A stretch of DNA of 64,000 nt from Nectonema munidae. Taxonomy: Eukaryota; Nematomorpha; Nectonematoida; Nectonematidae. The stretch spans positions 436,001 to 500,000 of the forward strand of contig JAUIRK010001053.1 of the NCBI GenBank assembly GCA_030549495.1, given 5' to 3'. The notes under the pieces were generated by a model that ran no database searches, had not been told where the DNA came from, and saw only the letters and a program-made list of their open reading frames with translations. Position numbers and translations under genes: made by a program. Shown in pieces: positions 22,866-35,690 of the stretch; position 1 is the stretch's first letter; each line of letters begins with the position of its first letter.

Positions 22866-23600
22866 TTCATATTTTTTGCGCGACAATAAAATATTCTATG
22901 ATGCTTTCTTAATAAATTTTAGTGTTTCGCTCATTTTTTAAATTTAAAAGAATTTTATTGCAAATTTCGTAAGCTTTTCAAAACTTAAACTCAAAACTTT
23001 TTGAGTTTTTTTGAAAATTATTTAAAAATTACACAAATTTAGCTATATATAAGTTTAGCGATGATACTTACCATTACAATTAATATTATCTTAGAAAATA
23101 ATTATCTATGCTTTCGAAGAAAAAAAAGTATCAACGATTCCATGACATTTTGATCACGTAAAAATTGCCTTACCCTTAGTTCGCGTCCATGCACACGTAT
23201 AAGAAAATATTTCTTTTGTAACGGAGATTTTATACACTTGTCCACTCTAAAAAAAGCATTAATCAAATAATTTGGGATAAAAAAATATCAAAATCTCAAA
23301 AAGCTAACATAATAGCGAAGTAGTAGCATAGATTTGGAAAAAGTAGTAAATTTGGCGAAAAATTTGCACGACCTGGCGGCAACACCCACCATCCTTTATG
23401 AACGAAAAATGGCATAATAGAGCGCACCTTGGATTTGAGACAGGGAATTTGAGCCGTTTTGATTGGTGTGTGGTTTTTACTTCCTTCGCAAGGACACTGA
23501 CCAAAAATAAACACAATACTTCTCATTCACATGCTGCGCAAACACAAAAGGAGTTAGTTGTGCAAAAGCATTTGAATACAATTGCTTTTTCCATCAGAGG
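22866..23600. other. No recognised gene; upstream region of MYCBP-like gene
   Basis: AT-rich up to about 23330, then less AT-rich (23360-23640), probably the 5' flank of the small gene that starts at 23721. Minus-strand frames at 23296-23526 do not match anything known. Confidence 0.35.
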
Positions 23601-23720
23601 AAGTGCAACGCACGTGCGGTTTACAAGCAACTTGATTGGATTGGCGAACGAACATTGTTGTTTGTTTCTTTTTTGTTAATCAACATTTTCATCTCTTCTG
23701 CTTTACTTCGCTCATCAATA

Positions 23721-23933
23721 ATGATAAAGGTAAAGTATTTGCCTAACTTCAAGCCAAATGATGATAAAAGAGAAGACTTTTTAAAGTATTTGGAAGGTAA
23801 AGGTGTGATGGAATTTTGGACAAAGCTTTTAGTAGAGATGTACCAAAAAGAGGAATATCCGGAGAATCCTTTTGAATACATAAGAAACAAATTAAACTTT
23901 ATTTTGGGAAATTCATCATCTACCAATGAGTAA
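23721..23933 (+). CDS. MYCBP: MYCBP (AMY-1)-like small protein
   Basis: A 70-residue protein. Residues 13-58 (NDDKREDFLKYLEGKGVMEF, then WTKLLVEMYQKEE, then NPFEYIRNKL) follow human MYCBP (DSKREQFRRYLEKSGVLDTL, TKVLVALYEE, ALDFLKHHL) without gaps. MYCBP binds the N-terminus of c-Myc and also works with A-kinase anchoring proteins. The human protein is 103 residues with a C-terminal coiled coil. Here the frame stops soon after the conserved helix block, and AATAAA follows 27 bases after the stop, so the coil seems absent rather than on a further exon. A longer frame opens at 23655; I prefer ATG 23721 because the extra upstream residues are hydrophobic and unlike the family. Confidence 0.72.
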   Translation: MIKVKYLPNFKPNDDKREDFLKYLEGKGVMEFWTKLLVEMYQKEEYPENPFEYIRNKLNFILGNSSSTNE

Positions 23934-23960
23934 CTTTTTTCATCCATTGTAATCTTTTTT

Positions 23961-23966
23961 AATAAA
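23961..23966 (+). terminator. Polyadenylation signal of the MYCBP-like gene
   Basis: AATAAA 27 bases after the stop codon, in a T-rich flank. Confidence 0.55.
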
Positions 23967-24990
23967 TATAATTTACAAATTATCTTAAATGTGATCTTCA
24001 ATTTGTCTTCATTTATGAATTGGATAATATTTTCCACTTGTTACTTATTCTCCCAACACCTTTAAAAGTAACTTTTCAATTAGTATTTTTTGAAAATTGG
24101 ATTTTTTAATTTATTTATTTTACAGGAAAAAAACTATCAATTAAAAACTACTAATTATAATTCTGCATACCAGGTATAGTTATAACTGGAAATTTCAAGT
24201 TATCTTCTATTCGATCATCATCTCTAACTGTATATTCTGTGAAAGACCGGTTTTGGCTATTGAAGTCTGATAAGGTTAATTTTGTAGTTCCAAACCACTT
24301 TGAGAATTGCTCTTGCTAGACGTAAGACTCAGCCAACTAGCCTTACACGCTAAGTTCTTATTATCATTTTATACATATGGACTGATTGACACTTTCTAAT
24401 AACTTATATATTTTATAAAAAATTTGTGTAATTTTTTTAGAAAAGTTCAGCTTTTTTTGGGCACTATTATATCTCGCCCCTTCCACAATATGTTTTAAAT
24501 ATTTAGCTTTTACTTGATTAAATGTAAAATTTATTCAGAAATTATATTATTACTTTTTCAACCTAAAATGATTATATTATTACAGCTTGCCAACATTAAA
24601 CATATCTTAAATTAAACATATCTACAAGTTTCATATAATTTCAAATCTGGATTATATAAAATAAAAAGTGTAAATGGATTGAAATCTGAAGTCTGGAAGA
24701 CGTTTGGGCTCGTGGTAGATGATGCAAAGTATGCTTTTAAGCTTTCACTTATTATGGAAGAAAAACAGGTACTTCAATTCTCAGGAGACACAAGTGCAAA
24801 ATGGCTGCTAATCAAACTTTACTTACTAAAGTAATCAAATCCGTTTTCAATAAAGCTAAACTTTAATGCCTTATTAAATTTATAAGATTATTTCATCTGA
24901 GAAAACAAACTTGTTTTCAGTTAACATTAGTAAAATACAAATTTGGAAAATCAAAGTGCTAATCTTTTATGATTGTATATTTAAAATTTA
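23967..24990. other. AT-rich sequence, nothing recognised
   Basis: No frame, element end or RNA gene was recognised. It ends where the ~150-bp repeats of the inverted TTAA-family copy begin. Confidence 0.35.
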
Positions 24991-27190
24991 AAATATTGTT
25001 TACATATGACAGCTCATCTCAAAAAGGAAACTTTTTATCTAAGTAATAATATAAAGTTTTTTACACACATATACCCATTTTCAAGTAGGCTGTGTTTAAT
25101 GGTTATATTCCTTATTTTATAAAAATTAGTCAAACCTGACAATAATTTAAATATGACAGTCCATGTCAAAATTAAAATTTTTATTCTTATAAGAAGTTTT
25201 TTATACATTTCAAGTATGCAGAATTAATTTAATAGTGATGTTCATTTTTTATGGAATCAATAAAAACTTTCAAAATAATCGATTAAACCTGTAAATCAAT
25301 GTCAAATAGATAAACTCTACGTCAAATATAATATACAGTATGTAATTTTTCTATTCATTCTATGATGATCCTTTCTTGGTAGCTCTTTTTTCATTAGAAA
25401 TTTATACTCTACAATGTGTGCTTGAAAATTTTTTATAAAGATAAAATAACTTTTTTCCTCTCTCAAAGCATTTTGATTAAAGAATCTTCTTGATGATCTT
25501 AGACTTTTTTATCAGTATCGTGTATTTTATTATCATGCCTGAATATTTGTCAACCAATCTCATTTCAAAGGTTTTTTTCTGATGAATCATTCGTGATGTT
25601 CATTGTTCAATTACAAAAAGTTGTCCACGTTCTTCATCTAAAAAATTCTCTCTTTGACGCAAAAGGAAAAAGATCGACTAATTCAATTTAAATTAAAAAT
25701 ATCTTGATAGTGACTAAATTCTGACATATTGGCATCTGGTTCATTTTTGATAAATCCGACCTATTCTAAATTTTCAGATTTCCAACCCATCTTATGATAA
25801 TTGTAATCCTAGATGATAAGCAATAGATTTAAATATTTTTCATTTGTAAAAGAGGAACTTTTTTTTCACAGTGAAAATCTTTTTTGAAGCATCTAATATT
25901 ATATAATTAAACCACTTCCTAGTTCATTAGAACATGGTAGATCTTCCATTTAGTCAAGATACATATTTTTTTTTAATTATTTGTTTTGATCACATGTTCT
26001 CTTTTAAATTAGTTTTCAACTTGCTTTCTTCTCTCATACTAATCTTCAAAAGATTTTATAATACGTTTTGTTTTTTTAAATAAATATTTCATACTCAAGA
26101 TGATTGAAGAAAGTATTATAAGCCAAAATATATTTAAAAAAAAGTATATTTTTACTATATACCTAATATGCAATGATTTTTTGTAAAATTTTTACAGAAC
26201 TAATTTTCAGGCATTCATTACTAATTCAATTACCACTTCGAGATATTTTTTAACCCTATTAGCCAAAATGGAGGACAGGAATAAAATAAGCATAGTCGAT
26301 TTGGTATAAAAAAGATATTTTATTTTTTTGAAGACAGTATCTAGAAGTAAACCGCAAATCTGGTTAAAGCTTTCAGATATTTTAAAACCATAAATGCTAA
26401 ACTTGATTTTAAAAAATTAAACCGGCATCTTCCATTTGGCATAAAAACAGATATTTTATTTAAATTTCAAAAGTATTTTTGTAGACATTAGACGTAAATC
26501 GATCATTGTGAAAACTGCGTCCAGAAATGAAACCATCATGATCTATTTGCTATAAAAACATAAATTTCATGTAAAATTTGAATCAATATTTTTAGGAACA
26601 AATTTTAGAACTAAACGCAAATTTGATTGATACTTATAAGTATTTTCAAATTCAAACTGCAAAAATTGAGTCCACAAATGAAACTAGTGTGGTTGATTTT
26701 GTATAAAAAAATTATATTTCATTGTAAAATTTGAATTTTCAGAGACAATTTTTAGAAGTAAAGCGCAAATTTGATTAATACTTATAGGTATTTTCAAATC
26801 CTAAATGTAAAAAATGAGTCCAGAAATGAAAACAGCATGACCGATTTAGTATAAAAACATATATTTTATGTAAAATTTGAAGGTATATTTTATTAGATAT
26901 ATTTTTGATCAATCAAAATTTAATTGACATTTTCTAAAAAGTAACCATGATTATTGAAAAAATTAAATATATAAAGTGTTATGCGTTCAAAACTGTATAT
27001 AATTATAAATTTTCAAGGTATTATATAATATAGATCCTAAGTTACAAGGTTAACTACAGATAATGTCAAAATTTTGCTGAAAAATTTTAATTGACAGTTT
27101 TGGACATGAAAGGTTTATTCAACTACCATGAAAATGGTTTCAAAAGATGCAGCTAGCGATTTTAGGAAAATTCACAAAATTTGAAGGGAT
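24991..27190 (-). mobile_element. Decayed inverted copy of the repeat-laden TTAA element
   Basis: This stretch mirrors the element at 32830-35823. On its left it has about three inverted ~150-bp units of the CATATGACAG kind (24996-25330). In the middle it has several units at ~148-bp steps with ACTTATA(A/G)GTATTTTC (26200-26890). On its right it has the shared block from AAGTAACCATGATTATT to ATGGTTTCAAAAGATGCAGC (26930-27170). Neither terminal CCCTAT repeat nor TTAA was found, so both ends are eroded and the limits are approximate. No coding frame is present. It is a non-autonomous element. Confidence 0.6.
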
Positions 27191-28085
27191 ATGATTTCAA
27201 ACTATTCTACACTACACTCAGAAATCACAAGATTTAATTCTTCACAATATGTATTGCCATCAAAATATGCCTGACTACAATTGCTTGAATGTCAGCTCAT
27301 TTTTCATCATCACCATATGCTCCTATGGCATGCGCTTATTATCCTGTGATATGACGGAAGCAGACAGTATCAACGGAAGTTTTAATTATACAGTTCACAA
27401 AAAATAGAGTTCGAGCTGTCTTCAAAATGTAAGAAACTGAATTTCAAACAATATCAGTCCTCATTTTGATCAAAATATACAGTAATTCTATAAAGATCCT
27501 TCATATCACATTGTCAAAACAAAGAGTTGCATTAATGAAGATGTCGATCAGTTAGTTGTTTTAACTAGGTTATTTAAATTTGAAAATTCATAGTTATCAG
27601 ATATAAAAATAAAGTAATTTATCAATTGTAAAATTTAGTTAATTTAATTTGATGAATATTATAAATGTTTTTTTAGGTACTTTTTTCACTTGAGAAATTT
27701 TTTTACTAATTTTGTAACTAGTTCATTCAACTGATTTTAGAGTTAGTATAATTTTATGATAAGCACAAAATAGTCAAAAAAAACTCTTTTCACTGCATGT
27801 TATTTCAACACAAAGTTTAACATATTCACCGTTTTGAAATTATTTTTTTATAAAAAATTCTGTTAAAAGCATATTTATCAACATAAATTTTTTGATAACA
27901 TCTGAAGAAGTCGATATATCGGGTGATGCGAATAATATTAATGTAAGTTATGCTAAAAAGTGAAGTTTTAATATTGAGGAAGCTTGATGTACTATTTTTA
28001 TCTTTGAAATTCTCAAAATAGAAATTGAACATATGGATAAATGAAATATATTAAGAAAGTTTTTGAAACTTTAAAACAAGTCATG
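27191..28085. other. No recognised gene
   Basis: AT-rich sequence between the decayed TTAA-type copy and the next hAT remnant. A short minus-strand frame at 28032-27826 is low-complexity and not credible as a gene. Confidence 0.3.
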
Positions 28086-30056
28086 TTCCAGCACTGATAA
28101 TTTTATTATCTAATGATTAATTTTTATCGGAAAAATTTAAGATCGCAGTTTTCATTCCAAAAACTCCACTTTTTTGTCACCAAGAATACAAAATGAAATA
28201 GTTGCATCTTTAAAAAGTTTTGTTCTACAAAAAATAATACTTGAAATCAATAACTCAACCTATCTGTCATTGAAAGCTGATGGAACAAAAGATATAAGTG
28301 GAAAAGAATGCCTGCCAGGTGTTGAGATTTTTGAAGGGAAAGACCGTAAAGGAAGCATTAATAAGCATGGTCTATATCTGAAAGAATGTGATGCATCTTC
28401 TATCAGCACCGCAATTCTAGACATTCTTGATGACTGTAAAATTCAAAAACACAAAATTATGAGTCAATGCTATTATGGCGCTTACGTGATGTCAGGTAAT
28501 ATTTTTCTACCAGTACTTATAGATGAAAAATGATATCTTAACAGGCAAGAAAAATGGAGTCCAAGAAAAAATCAGTGAAGCAATTCCTTATATTCATTGT
28601 ATAAACCATCAGCTTCACTTCGTTATCACTGCATCTTTCCATATTGAATTTCTTTTATCATTAATGACCAGGCTTTACAAGTTCACGAAAAAGGTTAAAG
28701 TTAAAACTTTTTTCAGTAAACAATTCAAAAAATTTATTCCAACAAGATGGACATCACATTATGAAGTTGTTAATTCATTGATAAAAAATTATAGAAAAAT
28801 AATCTTCTCTGGAAAAAGTAAAAAATAGTTCTGATCTAGATGTTTCTTTCGAAGCAAGGGGTCTGCTTCATGCTTTAAAAAACAATTCTTCCATATTTGT
28901 AATGCTTTTGGTTGAAAAGTTTCTTAATGTAATGAAGCCTGCTAATGACTACCTCCAAGTAAACTACATTTTCGAAGTTACATGAATAGTGCACTATACT
29001 AATTGATTTAGAAAGAAGATAATAATATCATTATTGGGATTAGTTTGGTAGAAGATTTGGTGAAAGTTTTGTTAGAATTCAAAGATGACAAAAACGAATT
29101 TGATTCATTAATCAAGAAATGAGATTTTATGTTGACAATTTCAGTTCCACAGATAATATTTTTGATATTTTCGATGATAACGCAGAAAAAATCAGAACAT
29201 TTCGTATTCTCTACGATGAAACCTTACAATTGATTCTAGAGGAATTTGACGACAGATTTGGTGGTTTTCGACAAATGTTTATCCTTTTTATTGTTTTTTT
29301 CAGGTTTCAAATTAAAAAAAAAACTTTCATATTTATCCCCTGAAAGTGTAGGATTTTTGGAATATGAAAAACTGAAACCCTTTATATCCCATTTACAAAA
29401 TATATCTCAGCAGATGAACTTAAAGTTGGAAAAGAATATATTAAAAAAAAGATACAGAAAGAATCTAACGTTGTTGATGTTTTTGAAGTACTCGAACCAG
29501 TTAAAGAAGCATTTCCTAACATATATAAACTATATGAAGGTATTTTAAAGCAATTTTGTATTATGTAAAATGACTCTTATTCTCCTTCAGGCCTTTTTAC
29601 GCTGGGTTCGAGTACAGCAGTTTGTGAAAGAAGTTTTTAACCTTTAAGAGGATTATGACCCCTCTTAGAAAATCCATGACTGTCTAGAAGAAACAATTTA
29701 ATATTTTTTCTTTTATGAAAGAATATACTAAAAAAATTCATCAATTTCTTACTTTTTTGTTTTTCAAGTTAAAAACTTTTTGCAAACTTATATAAATTTT
29801 AGAAAAAAAATTTCTCATTTGTTGTTAGTAAACTTTTTCTTTTCAAGTAATGAAGATCTCATTTTTTTGGTGTTGTTAGTTTTTGTTGCCAAATAAATTC
29901 AGAAGCTGAAGAGGGAGGTAAGCATTGCAACCGTTACTGATTGGAATAAACTTAACTAATAAGTTTTTGAAATAGTTAAAACTTTTTAAAATTAATTAGA
30001 CTCCAACTTTGCCCTCCCCCCCCCCCCCCTAGAAAAAATTTCTGGGTACGCCTCTG
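28086..30056 (+). mobile_element. Decayed hAT element (ZMYM1-like) with one recognisable end
   Basis: Broken transposase pieces run along the plus strand. 28174-28533 has STYLSLKADGTKDIS (first catalytic Asp region) and YYGAYVMSG (usually GYDGAxxMSG, Asp lost). 28523-28828 has IHCINHQLHFVI and FIPTRWTSHYEVVN. Further pieces lie at 29119-29548, and the dimerisation motif SSTAVCERSF is near 29610. The right end reads ATTTCTGGGTACGCCTCTG (complement CAGAGGCGTACCCAG) and stops at 30056 after a run of 14 C, a typical hAT terminal inverted repeat. The left end was not found. At least three frame changes and several stops are present; small introns could explain some of them (T-rich stretch ending in CAG near 29302; GTATTT to TTCAG at about 29538-29590). 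Confidence 0.65.
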
Positions 30057-30064
30057 TATGAGAT

Positions 30065-30967
30065 TGAGTTTATTTGAGGAAATTTGGAAAGCTCTTGAAA
30101 CTTCAGCTTTTTCGTTGTTCGGTTAATGCCAAAAATGAGCAATATTATGGCGTAAAAATGAACGACCATTACTTTTGCAAAAAGTACAGAATTTCCCATT
30201 ATTTTTCATATATTTATTTTTACCAAAAGCTTTGTGGTTTTTAATTATTTCATCACTTGATACCTTTTTTCCATCGTGAATTAAACCTTAAGAAATAGTA
30301 AGCAAATTATCTTCGAGATGAGTGATGATACGTTGGTAGAAAGATTCATACTGTTATTCCTCACCTAAACAGATACTGCTTAAGTTTAGAAAATTTACCT
30401 CATTTTGTGAAAAACAGTAATATTTTCGGATTCTTTGCCAAATCCAATTTAAGCTCTTACTGATTTTAATGATGTTATTTCTCAATAATGGGGTGAAAAC
30501 TTCGCAATCAATCCAAACATTTTTTCTAAGAAAATAGCCTTTTAAAATCCAGTCTTTCTTTCACCAACAGGAATATCAGTCGTCAAGTAAGTCACGATTT
30601 TTTATTGGATGTGTTTTCCATGAAGTTTCCAACAGATACGAAAATTCTGAAGTCAAGGAGAGATGAAATAGTAGATTAGATTGTTAATTCGAGAAGTATG
30701 ACAAAGATTCCTTTTCTGACAGAGACCATTGCTTTGGAGGTCTAAACGACATGATTATATTTGTATCCCACCGCGATAATAAAGTAGAAAGGCTTTATTG
30801 TGATCTTAAGAGGAAAGGAAAATAAAGTCTGAATTGAACAAAAATTGAGGCAGAAATTGACACAATGTGATTGGAGAGAAGATATAAATATAGAGTTCCA
30901 CAAGTCTCTCGAGGCATCAAATTATCTTAAGAGAATAATCATAGAACGGACAATTTAGTTTTAAACG
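30065..30967. other. No recognised gene
   Basis: No family could be recognised in either strand. Broken frames on plus around 30540-30830 look faintly coding (for example RQVSHDFLLDVFSMKFPTDT) but match nothing I can name. Confidence 0.3.
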
Positions 30968-31350
30968 ACTATTTCATGGCCGTGTGGTAGATAAATAAAC
31001 TAGCCCATAAAGTTTGTCTATAAAACTCTGTCCGTATATTAGGATCAAATCCGTAGTTAACGGGATCAAGAGGATAAGGGACGGAGATGGGGACAAGTTT
31101 TTTTCGCCAATTGCAACTCCATTGGGTTGTATAAATGTATACACTTTCTATTAGCACCTCCTAGAATCAGCTTCACAAACTTGTGTTAAGAATCTGAAGA
31201 GGGACATGAAAAGAAATCCTATTTTTTTGTAATTGTCAATAATTTTTTAAAAAGTGGCCAAACTATAATATGTGAGACCAATTGCTAGGTCCAAGGAGTT
31301 TATAATGAAAATAAAAAAATTGAAACTCTATATTTTTAAAATTTTAAATT
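30968..31350 (+). repeat. ~385-bp interspersed repeat, copy 1 (SINE candidate)
   Basis: A near-identical copy lies in inverted orientation at 42371-42755, differing by scattered single changes and small indels. In this orientation the 5' end carries TGGCCGTGTGG (30978-30988), close to a pol III A box, and AGGATCAAATCC (about 31050-31061), close to a B box. The spacing, about 72 bases, is longer than in a tRNA. The 3' part ends in A/T-rich sequence. No open frame. A tRNA-derived SINE is possible; an ordinary non-autonomous repeat is equally possible. Confidence 0.5.
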
Positions 31351-33214
31351 TCATATTCAAATATAATCGATCCTAAATGTGTGAGCATTTTTTATTAGAT
31401 TTAAGTATAGGGACTACTTTAGTATACTTCAAAATGTTAGGAAAAATGCCAGAAAAAAAGGAAGAGTTATAAAAAAAATAGCAAAACATCTTCAATTATA
31501 GGTAAAGATAAGACTAAGATATGCATATCAATGTCATCAAAACCACAGGCCTTTTTATTTTTGATGGAACATGGACATTTCGCTACAGTTAAATCATGAC
31601 GAGTGAATGAAGTAGAAAAAAAAGTTTTTTCATTCAAAGGAACATTTCTATCAATATATTTATAACTATCAGTGTCCACATTTGCTTCAGAACTCGAAAA
31701 AGCTTGAGCAAAAACAAGAAGTGAAAGCATGAGACTCAGCATACAATCGATTATTGAACACTTTATTTAAGGTTTTCCAAACTTTATTCTTTTGACCAGA
31801 TGTAAGTTTACAGCTGAAGTATGCCGTCTTAGCCAAATGAATTTTGTTTTTATAAAACTTCGGAAAATTTTTATATTTAAGGTTGATATCAAAAGTGTAT
31901 TTACTCTTTAACTTTTTATATCATTTTTCTTTGATAGATTTTAGTTTACAAAGTTCAGTTGCGAAACAAGGATGTTTACTACTTGAACAATTAGTCTTAA
32001 CTAACAGAAAGGATTCATTGAAAATTTTCCTAAAATGATTTAAAAATAAGTTAAATGATGTATCAGGATCAGAAATAGATAGAATATAAATGAAATCACA
32101 ACTATTTAGATAATTAACAAAACGTAGCCTATTAAAATGAGAAAAGACTCTTCTGAGTGCTAACCTGGGAGATAAATTTTGTCCAGACGAGAAAAAATCA
32201 AATATTATAATATAATTCATATAATGATCTGATTAATGTTAAAGGTTTTAAAATTGCAAGCAAATATAAATATAATCAATGAGGGAACAAGAAGGGCGTG
32301 TACGTGTAGCCTTAGTAAAAGTCGGATAAAAGCTAAATTGGAAGAGTAAAGAAATAAAGTCTAAAATAGAATTGCAAGACTGAATTAAAAATAAATTCAA
32401 ATTGAAATCACCGCAAATTAACATATCATTTCTGATCTCCTTTCTACTTAAAAAATAAGAAAGAAAAGATATGAAGTCAGAAGTATCAGAGGATGGTGGT
32501 CGATAAAGTGCAAGAATACCAACTTTCCGATGTGAGATAGTTAAAAAAAAAGAAAAACATAATCACAAATATTGTCGCCAACAGTGGCAGATTCGAATTC
32601 ATTAACTATAAAGTGATTCCTAAAATAAATACCGATGCCACCACCTCTTTTTCGCATACAGTAATATGAAAAGAAATAACCGGGAATATTGAAGTTAGAA
32701 AAACTATCATATTGCCAAATTTCTGTCAATACGAGAATATCAAAGCATAAAACAGACGTAGACAGAAAGAAATCCAAATGAGCAAACTTGGCATTGATGG
32801 ACTGAATAATGCAGTACCTTAAGGCTTAACCCTATCAGTGACGGGGGGCTATACTAAAATTTCTCTTGTACCAAATTGGCTACATCTTTTGCTACCATAC
32901 TTCGTGACATTTCCTAAAATTGATAGCTGCATCTTTTGATACCATTTTCATGGCAGTTGAATGACCTTTTCATGCCTAAATCTGTCAATCAAAATCAAAA
33001 GTTAAACTTTTTCAGCAAAATTCTGACAGTATCTCTAGTTAAGCTTATAACTTTGGTTCTATATTATATACTCGCTTGAAAATTTATAAATATATACAGT
33101 TTTGAACACATAACACTTTATAGTTTAAATTTTTTTAAAATCATGGTTACTTTTTGGGAAATGTCAATCAAAATTTTGATTGATAAGTAATATATCTAAT
33201 AAAATATACCTTCA

Positions 33215-33790
33215 AATTTTACATGAAATATATTTTTTATATTTAAATCGGGCATGCTGATTTCATTTTTGGACTTATTTTTGGAATTTAGAAATTGAAA
33301 ATACCTATAAGTGTGTAACAAAGTTGCGGTTTACTTGTAAAATCTGTCTCTGAAAACATTCATTCAAATTTTACATGGAATATACACATTATTATAACAA
33401 ATTAACAATTAATTTCATAAATTCTTTTTGCATTTAAAATTTGAAAATGCTGATCAATGTAAAACAAATTTGCAGTTTATTTTTAAAATTTGTCTCCGAG
33501 AACATTAATTAAAATTTTACATGAAATATACACGCTTTTATAACAAATCAACAATGCCAATTTCATTTATGGATTGTTTTTGCATTTGGATTTCAAAATA
33601 CTTATAAGTGTGAAACAAAATTGTGGTTTATTTCTAAAATCTGTCTCTGAAAACATTCATTCAAATTTTACATGGAATATACACATTTTTTTATCAAATG
33701 AACAATGCCAATTTCATTTATAGATTATTTTTGCATTTGGATTTCAAAATACTTGTAAGCGTAAATCAAATTTGCAAATCAGGTGTTTTA
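33215..33790 (-). repeat. Minisatellite array A (about 4 units, ~149 bp)
   Basis: The landmark AAAATAC(C/T)TATAAGTGTG recurs, with changes, near 33298, 33443, 33594 and 33744. Units also share TTTTACATG(A/G)AATATA and a GCATTTGGATTTC block. The same units occur in the other orientation at 26200-26890. Confidence 0.75.
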
Positions 33791-34061
33791 CACATATATA
33801 CCCATTTTCAACAGTGATGTTTATTTTTTATAAAAATTCATTATACCTGTGAAAAAATAATTGACATATGACACTTCAACTGAAATAAAGGACTTCATGA
33901 TTAAATAGTTATACGTAGCTATATATGTAATTTATTTTCCCACAGAACAAATAGAATTATAAGTAGGCAAAACAAAATTGCAAAAAAAGAAAATATAACT
34001 GAAAATGATATAGAACTAAAAACGGAATTTTATTAAGTTTCGTGTTTGACCATTTTGAGAA

Positions 34062-34480
34062 AGTTTTATACGTATAATCAAACAATATACAAATGAACGA
34101 AGATGATAAATTTGAAACATATTTTATTTGTAATAAAAATTTGATTCATTTTTTTTATATCTAATCATTATGGTTCTCGTATCAGTTGTCGGTCAAATTA
34201 AATAAGTTTGTGACTTCATCATGAGTTTTTGCATAAAATTTGCTTTTTATATTTATAATTGCTGACAGACTTTAAACAAATGAACGACAGATGATAAAGT
34301 TGAAACATAATTTATTTATAATAAAAATTTAATCGTTTTTATACTATATTCCTCATTTGCTTGTCATATCGTATTCCCTAAAATGAAAAATATTTTGACC
34401 TCAATTACATTGTGAGTTTTTGCAATAAAATTTGCTATTTTATTTAATAATTGCTGACAGAATTTTAAAAAAAGTGAATG
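34062..34480. repeat. Tandem duplication, ~188-bp period
   Basis: The blocks ACAAATGAACGA...GATGATAAA and GAGTTTTTGCA(A)TAAAATTTGC...ATTGCTGACAGA occur twice, the second about 188 bp after the first (for example near 34090 and 34277, and near 34221 and 34410), with moderate divergence. Confidence 0.7.
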
Positions 34481-34482
34481 AT

Positions 34483-34531
34483 CTCCTTTATTAAAAACTG
34501 TTATGGATAATAACAGTTTTTAATAAAGGAG
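34483..34531. repeat. Perfect 22-bp inverted repeat with 5-base loop
   Basis: Left arm 34483-34504 (CTCCTTTATTAAAAACTGTT and two more bases), loop GGATA, right arm 34510-34531 the exact complement. A transcript would form a 22-bp hairpin. It lies between two repeat arrays of the TTAA element. Confidence 0.9.
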
Positions 34532-35139
34532 GAGAAAAATTTTATTCTCAATATATACATCGTTACCTTGGGAAAACTCGGATGGCATTTTCTTAAGAAG
34601 AGGAAGCCTACTTTATATATACAAATGTAAGAAAGTTTTAGAAGTTATAACTTCATTCCAACGAAATAGAAACTGACCAAATTTTGCATATCTGTATGCA
34701 CATATAAATGGAATATTCAAAGTTTGAAAAAATTTAAAAAAATTATACATAACATTTAAAAAACATGATGTAATCATGCTAACTCCAGTTGAAATATAAT
34801 TCATAGCGTAATTTTCATTCTATAGTCTAAAAATGAAAAAAAAAATTTGAACATAAATATATAAATTAATTTTAAAGTATAATGATGAGTATCAAAATTA
34901 ATATTTGTGCCTCAATGGAAATTTTGATACTGAAAAAATTTGTTTTATTATAGATTCCAAATAAAATTTAAACTTCAAAGAGAAATAAATTCATTTGTGA
35001 AATTAAAAATTTGAATATAGTCTTTGGAGAATAGCATGAAAACAAATCGTTCAAAAATCAGTACAATATATCTGACCGCAAACATACCACGATTTTAAAA
35101 AAGTCACAAATTAATCAAAAATGTTAAAAACTGTTTATA

Positions 35140-35690
35140 ACTACTTAAATAAAGAGTTAATTTTTTTCAGTTGGGCTGTCATATGTCAATCAATTTTTTG
35201 ACAAGGTTTGATTGATTTTTTTTAAAAAATAAACGTGACCATTGTATTCAGCATACATGAAAATGGGTGTATATGTGTAAAAAACTGTGTATACCCATTT
35301 AAACTAAAAGTTTCTTTTTTTAGTTGAGTTGTCATATATCAATCAATTTGTGACAAATTTGATTGATTTTTAAAAAAAATAAACGTGACCATCGTATTTA
35401 GCATACATAAAAATGGGTGTATATAAATAGAAAACTTTGTATAACCATTTAAACTAAAAGTTTCTTTTTTTAGTTGAGTTGTCATATATCAATTAATTTG
35501 TGACAAGTTTGATTGATTTTAAAAAAAAAATAAACATGACCATCGTATTCAGCATACATGAAAACGGGTGTATATAAATAGAAAACTTCGTATAACCATT
35601 TAAACTAAAAGTTTCTTTTTTTAGTTGAGCTGTCAAATATCAATCACATTTTGACAAGTTTGATTGATTTTTATAAAAAAAATAAATGTC
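35140..35690 (+). repeat. Minisatellite array B (4 units, ~151 bp)
   Basis: The landmark (T/C)AGTTG(A/G)G(T/C)TGTCA recurs at about 35168, 35321, 35471 and 35622 (steps 153, 150, 151). Each unit continues with a TTTGATTGATTTTT block, AAATAAACGTGACC-like sequence, and ATACATGAAAATGGGTGTAT. The first unit is the most diverged. Reverse-oriented units occur at 33785-33900 and 24996-25330. Confidence 0.85.

Noticed and set aside
35140-35690. Array B as a CRISPR-like array
   Set aside because: Units are ~151-bp tandem repeats without distinct spacers, inside a eukaryotic transposon.
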